Of a stretch of 10,051 nucleotides of DNA, positions 6,482-10,051 are shown piece after piece (within the stretch, counting starts at the first letter, position 1; each line of letters opens with the position of its first letter). The DNA comes from Pseudomonadota bacterium. Lineage in GTDB: Bacteria > Pseudomonadota > Alphaproteobacteria > Reyranellales > Reyranellaceae. The translations under genes and the position numbers were made by a program. Under the pieces are notes generated by a model. That model worked only from the letters and a program-made list of their open reading frames with translations. It did not search any database and was not told the DNA's origin. Location: positions 1 through 10,051 of the forward strand of contig JAEZIF010000285.1 in the NCBI GenBank assembly GCA_023416135.1, written 5' to 3'.

Positions 6482-7264
6482 ATGGCCGGTACCACTCATC
6501 ACCCGATCTCCCGGGAAGACCTGTTGGCCCGGTTGTCGGGCGACCGGACCTTCAGCGGCATGCCCTTCGCGGCCGACGTCGCCCTCGACGAGCTCGACTT
6601 CGCGGAGGCCCGCTTCGAGCGCTGCCGCTTCCAGGGGCCCATCCGTGGCGCCGATTTCTCGCAGGCCGAGTTCAACGACTGCACATTCGAGCCGATGCGC
6701 GTCGCGCGCTGCAAGCTCGGCAAGACGCGGTTCAGCGGCTGCTCGGCTTTCGATGCCGGCACGCGTAAGGGCTGCACCTTCGCCTTTTGCGATATGCACG
6801 GCGCCCAGCTCACCAAGTGCAACTTCGCGACCGGCACGTTCGAGCGCTGCGATCTCTATGATCTCAACGCCGTGGATTCCAGCTTGCGGGGCACGAGCTT
6901 CCGCCAGTCGACCTTCACCAAGGCGATCTCCCGACGCTCAGTGCTGACCAAGGCGGTTTTCGAGGGGTGTAACCTGAGCTTCGCCGATCTCTCCGGCCTC
7001 AATCTGGAGAACTGCCAGTTCCGGTCATGCAAGTTGTCGGAAGCGTCGTTCATCGACACCGACCTCAGCCATGCCACCATGCTGGCCTGCGGACTCGACC
7101 GTGCCGAGTGGGATCGCGCCAAGCTTCGGCAAGCCGATCTTCGCGGATCCAGCCTGGGCGGCCTGAACCTCGCCCTCGTCGCCGACTATGCCGGAATGAG
7201 GATCAGCGACAGCGAGCAGTCGGAAATCCTGAAGCAACTTGGCGTCGAAGTGCGCGTCTCCTGA
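6482..7264 (+). CDS. Cysteine-rich pentapeptide-repeat protein
   Basis: This 260-residue protein is built of A(D/N)LXX-type pentapeptide repeats, which fold as a right-handed square beta-helix. After about 30 non-repeat residues, central Phe/Leu positions occur at 40, 45, 50, then 59, 64, 69, 79, 84, and from 100 to 230 at every fifth residue (F, L, M or W, except A130 and S150). That last stretch alone is 27 repeats without a register slip. Twelve cysteines are present, nearly all two residues before the central residue (48, 67, 77, 98, 103, 113, 123, 163, 178, 183, 203), the inward-facing position usually held by Ala. The C-terminal 30 residues form a short non-repeat cap. No signal peptide or membrane segment is seen, so it is probably cytoplasmic. 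Some family members (MfpA, Qnr) protect DNA gyrase by mimicking DNA, but most have no known role, and nothing here shows gyrase binding. The start is the only ATG near the repeat domain; no Shine-Dalgarno is visible. Confidence 0.85.
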   Translation: MAGTTHHPISREDLLARLSGDRTFSGMPFAADVALDELDFAEARFERCRFQGPIRGADFSQAEFNDCTFEPMRVARCKLGKTRFSGCSAFDAGTRKGCTFAFCDMHGAQLTKCNFATGTFERCDLYDLNAVDSSLRGTSFRQSTFTKAISRRSVLTKAVFEGCNLSFADLSGLNLENCQFRSCKLSEASFIDTDLSHATMLACGLDRAEWDRAKLRQADLRGSSLGGLNLALVADYAGMRISDSEQSEILKQLGVEVRVS

Positions 7265-7279
7265 TGGACGATTGTTTCC

Positions 7280-7296
7280 GGCGCCGTTGCGGCGCC
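7280..7296 (+). terminator. Small hairpin after the pentapeptide gene
   Basis: GGCGCC (7280-7285) and GGCGCC (7291-7296) pair across a 5-base loop, 15 bases past the stop at 7262-7264. Only TT follows, so it is a weak terminator candidate. It also lies in the leader region of the bkd operon, about 90 bases before its first gene. Confidence 0.3.
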
Positions 7297-7387
7297 TTGA
7301 ACGAAGTTGCTTCTGGGGGAAACAGCGGGCTGCGCCGTTGATAGGCGGTTCGGCATGGTGTTCCCTGCGGCCGAGAAGGAGCCCGTG

Positions 7388-8620
7388 ATGTCCGAATCGA
7401 AACCGCTGACGTTTCACGTACCGGCTCCGGCCGTCCGGCCCGGCGGCACGCCGGACTTCAGCGATGTGAAGATCAGCCGCGCGGGCGAAGTCGAGCGGCC
7501 GCCGGTCGACGTGGCGCCCGAGAAGATCAGGGACCACGCCTTCAAGATCATCCGAGTGCTCGACCGCAACAGCCAGGCGGTCGGTCCGTGGTCCGGCCTG
7601 CTGAGCGACGCCGAACTGCTGGAGGGCCTGCGCCATATGATGACCCTGCGCGCCTTCGATGCGCGCATGCAGATGGCACAGCGTCAGGGCAAGACGTCGT
7701 TCTACATGCAGCACATGGGCGAGGAGGCGGTGAGCTGTGCGTTCCGCAAGGCGCTCGAGCCCGGCGACATGAACTTCCCGACCTACCGCCAGGCGGGGCT
7801 TCTGATCGCCGATGGCTATCCCATGCTCGACATGATGAACCAGATCTATTCCAACGAGCTCGATCCCATGAAGGGCCGGCAGCTCCCGGTCATGTACTCC
7901 TCGCGCGAGCACGGCTTCTTCTCGATCTCGGGCAACCTCGCGACGCAGTACATCCAGGCGGTCGGCTGGGCGATGGCGTCGGCGATGAAAGGCGACACCA
8001 GGATCGCTGCCGGCTGGATCGGCGACGGCTCGACCGCCGAGTCGGATTTCCATGCCGCGTTGGTGTTCGCCTCGACCTACAAGGCGCCGGTGGTGCTGAA
8101 CATCGTCAACAATCAATGGGCGATCTCGACCTTTCAGGGCATCGCCCGCGGCGGCTCGGGCACTTTCGCCGCCCGCGGCCTGGGCTTCGGCATCCCGGCG
8201 CTGCGGGTCGACGGCAACGACTATCCGGCGGTGCATGCCGTGGCGAAGTGGGCGGTCGAGCGGGCGCGGCGCAATCTCGGGCCGACGCTGGTGGAATACG
8301 TCACCTACCGTGTCGGCGCGCATTCGACCTCGGACGATCCCTCGGCCTACCGGCCGAAGACCGAGTCGGACGCCTGGCCGCTGGGCGATCCGGTGTTGCG
8401 GCTGAAGAACCATCTGATCCTGCGCGGCTTTTGGTCGGAGGAGCGCCACAAGCAGGCCGAAGCCGAGATCATGTCCGAGGTCATCGCCGTGCAGAAGGAA
8501 GCCGAGAGCCACGGCACCTTGCATACCGGCCCGCACCCTTCGGCGCGCGACATGTTCGAGGGCGTGTTCGAGGAGATGCCACCGCACCTGCGCCGCCAGC
8601 GCCAGCAGGGAGGGGTGTGA
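7388..8620 (+). CDS. bkdA1: Branched-chain 2-oxoacid dehydrogenase E1 subunit alpha
   Basis: With the beta subunit this forms the thiamine-diphosphate E1 component that decarboxylates 2-oxoacids from valine, leucine and isoleucine and passes the acyl group to lipoyl-E2. ATG 7388 is chosen because AAGGAG (7376-7381) lies six bases upstream. The result is 410 residues, the length I recall for Pseudomonas putida BkdA1, including the roughly 70-residue N-terminal extension that sets this family apart from pyruvate dehydrogenase E1 alpha. The thiamine-diphosphate motif runs from GDG (212-214) to NN (241-242). RVGAHSTSDDPSAYR (308-322) matches the flexible loop near the active site that is phosphorylated in mitochondrial homologues. 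QHMGEEA (108-114) and PTYRQAG (131-137) are also conserved. It is the first gene of an operon with E1 beta and E2; earlier in-frame starts (7307, 7355) lack a ribosome site. No BkdR-like regulator is in the window. Confidence 0.93.
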   Translation: MSESKPLTFHVPAPAVRPGGTPDFSDVKISRAGEVERPPVDVAPEKIRDHAFKIIRVLDRNSQAVGPWSGLLSDAELLEGLRHMMTLRAFDARMQMAQRQGKTSFYMQHMGEEAVSCAFRKALEPGDMNFPTYRQAGLLIADGYPMLDMMNQIYSNELDPMKGRQLPVMYSSREHGFFSISGNLATQYIQAVGWAMASAMKGDTRIAAGWIGDGSTAESDFHAALVFASTYKAPVVLNIVNNQWAISTFQGIARGGSGTFAARGLGFGIPALRVDGNDYPAVHAVAKWAVERARRNLGPTLVEYVTYRVGAHSTSDDPSAYRPKTESDAWPLGDPVLRLKNHLILRGFWSEERHKQAEAEIMSEVIAVQKEAESHGTLHTGPHPSARDMFEGVFEEMPPHLRRQRQQGGV

Positions 8621-8639
8621 TGCTGTCTTTGCCGGGAGG

Positions 8640-8656
8640 GCGCCACTCCGTGGCGC
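8640..8656 (+). other. Hairpin in the gap between E1 alpha and E1 beta genes
   Basis: GCGCCAC (8640-8646) and GTGGCGC (8650-8656) form a perfect 7-bp stem with a 3-base loop in the 57-base gap. It ends eight bases before the E1 beta ribosome site ATGAGG (8665-8670). It could protect the mRNA or tune translation of the second gene. A 22-codon reading frame (8620-8688) overlapping the E1 alpha stop also spans it but is probably chance. Confidence 0.4.
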
Positions 8657-8677
8657 ATATGCTGATGAGGCCGACCC

Positions 8678-9691
8678 ATGCCGCGTAAAACCATGGTCGA
8701 GGCGATCCGCGACGCCATGACCGTGTGCATGGAGCGCGACGACAACGTCGTCGTGTTCGGCGAGGACGTCGGCTATTTCGGCGGCGTGTTCCGCTGCACC
8801 CAGGGGCTGCAGCAGAAGTTCGGCTCGAATCGCGTCTTCGACGCGCCGATCAGCGAATCGGGCATCGTCGGCGCTGCCGTCGGAATGGCCGCCTATGGCC
8901 TGCGGCCGTGCGTGGAAATCCAGTTCGCCGATTACATGTATCCGGCCTACGACCAGATCGTGTCGGAGGCGGCGCGGCTGCGCTATCGGTCCAACGGCCA
9001 GTTCACCGCACCCATCGTCGTGCGCATGCCGACCGGCGGCGGCATCTTCGGCGGCCAGACGCATAGCCAGAGTCCCGAGGCCCTGTTCACCCACGTGTCG
9101 GGCCTGAAGACCGTGGTGCCGTCCAATCCCTACGACGCCAAGGGCCTGCTGATTTCCGCCATCGAGGACAACGATCCGGTGATCTTCCTCGAACCCAAGC
9201 GCCTCTATAACGGTCCGTTCGATGGCCATCACGAACGGCCGGTGACACCGTGGGCGCGGCATCCGCAGGGCGAGGTGCCTGACGGCCATTACACGGTGCC
9301 GCTGGGCAAGGCCGCGATCCGGCGCGAGGGCGCGGCGGTGACGGTGCTGGCCTACGGCACCATGGTCTATGTCGCAGAGGCCGCAGCCGAGGAGACCGGC
9401 GTCGATGCCGAGATCATCGACCTGCGCACCTTGCTGCCCTACGACCTCGAGACGATCGTGGCGTCGGTGAAGAAGACCGGTCGCTGCGTCGTCGTCCACG
9501 AGGCGACGCTGACTTCGGGTTACGGCGCGGAGCTGAGTGCGCTCGTGCAGGAGAACTGCTTCTACAATCTCGAGGCGCCGGTGATGCGCGTTGCCGGCTG
9601 GGACACGCCCTATCCTCACGCCCAGGAGTGGGACTACTTTCCCGGGCCCGCGCGCGTCGGCCGCGCGCTCAAGGCCGTGATGGAGGCCTGA
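8678..9691 (+). CDS. bkdA2: Branched-chain 2-oxoacid dehydrogenase E1 subunit beta
   Basis: This is the partner of the E1 alpha subunit in the alpha2-beta2 decarboxylase. The start ATG follows ATGAGG (8665-8670) with a 7-base gap. The 337-residue length is close to that of P. putida BkdA2. Visible family motifs are FGEDVG (27-32), PISESGIVGAAVGMA (57-71, with E60 the likely thiamine-activating Glu), FADYMYPAYDQI (83-94), GGQTHSQSPEA (125-135), DLRTLLPYD (248-256) in the C-terminal transketolase-like domain, and VVHEA (272-276). The sequence is intact from end to end. The E2 start codon follows one base after its stop, with the E2 ribosome site GGAGG (9682-9686) inside its last codons, so the two genes are coupled. 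Confidence 0.93.
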   Translation: MPRKTMVEAIRDAMTVCMERDDNVVVFGEDVGYFGGVFRCTQGLQQKFGSNRVFDAPISESGIVGAAVGMAAYGLRPCVEIQFADYMYPAYDQIVSEAARLRYRSNGQFTAPIVVRMPTGGGIFGGQTHSQSPEALFTHVSGLKTVVPSNPYDAKGLLISAIEDNDPVIFLEPKRLYNGPFDGHHERPVTPWARHPQGEVPDGHYTVPLGKAAIRREGAAVTVLAYGTMVYVAEAAAEETGVDAEIIDLRTLLPYDLETIVASVKKTGRCVVVHEATLTSGYGAELSALVQENCFYNLEAPVMRVAGWDTPYPHAQEWDYFPGPARVGRALKAVMEA

Positions 9692-9692
9692 C

Positions 9693-10051
9693 ATGGGGAC
9701 CCGCATCGTCAAGCTTCCCGATGTCGGCGAGGGCGTGGCCGAAGCCGAGATCGTCGAATGGCATGTCGAGGTCGGCCAGTCGGTGCTCGAGGACCAGATC
9801 CTCGCCGCGGTCATGACCGACAAGGCGACCGTCGAGATCCCGTCGCCGGTCGCGGGCAAGGTTCTGGCTCTGGGCGGCGAGGTCGGCACGACGCTGGCGG
9901 TCGGTGCCGAGCTGGTGCGCCTCGAGGTGGCTGGCGAAGGCAGCCAAGAGGTGGCCGCAGCTCCACGCGAAGCGTCGGTGCCCGCGCATCCACCGGCCGA
10001 ACGGCTGACCCCGCCGCCACCGGCACCCACGGCGCCTCAGCCGCCGCCGGG
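9693..10051 (+). CDS. bkdB: Branched-chain 2-oxoacid dehydrogenase E2, N-terminal part
   Basis: This is the dihydrolipoamide acyltransferase core of the complex, which takes the acyl group from E1 onto its lipoyl arm and then to CoA. Only 119 codons are in the window; the gene runs off the right edge. ATG 9693 has GGAGG six bases upstream. Residues 1-80 are a lipoyl domain opening KLPDVGEGVAEAEIVEW, with the lipoylated lysine K44 in MTDKATVEIPSP (41-52). From about 88 the chain becomes rich in Ala and Pro, the flexible linker before the E1/E3-binding domain, which is not seen. VMTDKATVEIPSPV-x-GKVLALGG closely resembles Pseudomonas BkdB as I recall it. An lpdV (E3) gene would be expected downstream. 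Confidence 0.92.
   Translation, partial: MGTRIVKLPDVGEGVAEAEIVEWHVEVGQSVLEDQILAAVMTDKATVEIPSPVAGKVLALGGEVGTTLAVGAELVRLEVAGEGSQEVAAAPREASVPAHPPAERLTPPPPAPTAPQPPP

Noticed and set aside
5252..7264. A 670-codon open plus-strand frame ending in the pentapeptide protein, suggesting a fusion protein
   Set aside because: Its first 410 codons are antisense to the monooxygenase gene, which has clear homology and a ribosome site. The real gene starts at ATG 6482 where repeat-type sequence begins.
7307..7387. Upstream in-frame starts and a sigma-54-type promoter for the E1 alpha gene
   Set aside because: The earlier starts lack ribosome sites while ATG 7388 has AAGGAG at ideal spacing. The GG and GC pairs near 7353 are not at the 12-base spacing sigma-54 needs.
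8620..8688. A 22-codon frame overlapping the E1 alpha stop (TGATG)
   Set aside because: It has no ribosome site of its own choosing and covers the hairpin and the E1 beta ribosome site. It could couple translation, but nothing shows it is a gene.
7025..10030. A 1001-codon minus-strand open frame
   Set aside because: It is antisense to the bkd genes and part of the pentapeptide gene, rich in Arg, His and Ala without any recognisable domain: a high-GC shadow.

Overview
The window is high-GC bacterial chromosome with strong G/C preference at third codon positions. Gene content (an EpsC-type serine acetyltransferase, an SsuA/TauA-type ABC importer, an SsuD-like flavin monooxygenase, a bkd-type 2-oxoacid dehydrogenase) fits a free-living heterotrophic alphaproteobacterium of the Rhodospirillales/Hyphomicrobiales kind. 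That placement is an impression from protein style only. There are no tRNA, rRNA, CRISPR or insertion-sequence signals.

Layout: (1) 152-973 is a CmcJ/NvfI-type Fe/2-oxoglutarate-like oxygenase gene, complete except for one in-frame amber codon, so it is called a pseudogene. (2) 974-1116 is a short spacer with two perfect hairpins. (3) 1117-2058 encodes a serine O-acetyltransferase. (4) 2301-4881 is a three-gene ABC importer (binding protein, permease, ATPase) of the nitrate/sulfonate/taurine class, tightly packed, with permease and ATPase genes overlapping. (5) 4882-5338 holds a small unknown gene on the minus strand and a perfect 22-bp palindrome carrying -35-like hexamers on both strands. 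(6) 5339-6427 (minus) is an SsuD-like flavin-dependent monooxygenase. (7) 6482-7264 (plus, divergent from it) is a cysteine-rich pentapeptide-repeat protein. (8) 7388 to the window end is a branched-chain 2-oxoacid dehydrogenase operon: E1 alpha, E1 beta and the start of E2, cut by the window edge.

How the parts fit: regions 3-6 read as a sulfur theme. The importer would bring in an organosulfur compound, the monooxygenase would oxidise it, and the acetyltransferase makes the O-acetylserine that receives released sulfide to form cysteine. Caution is needed because the monooxygenase has replaced every catalytic residue I compared with E. coli SsuD, so its substrate or chemistry probably differs. 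The bkd operon is separate: oxidative decarboxylation of the 2-oxoacids of valine, leucine and isoleucine to acyl-CoAs. No complete new multi-gene system is evident. The least ordinary points are the monooxygenase active site, the palindrome with no obvious plus-strand target gene, the cysteine ladder in the pentapeptide protein and the single-base disruption of the oxygenase gene.
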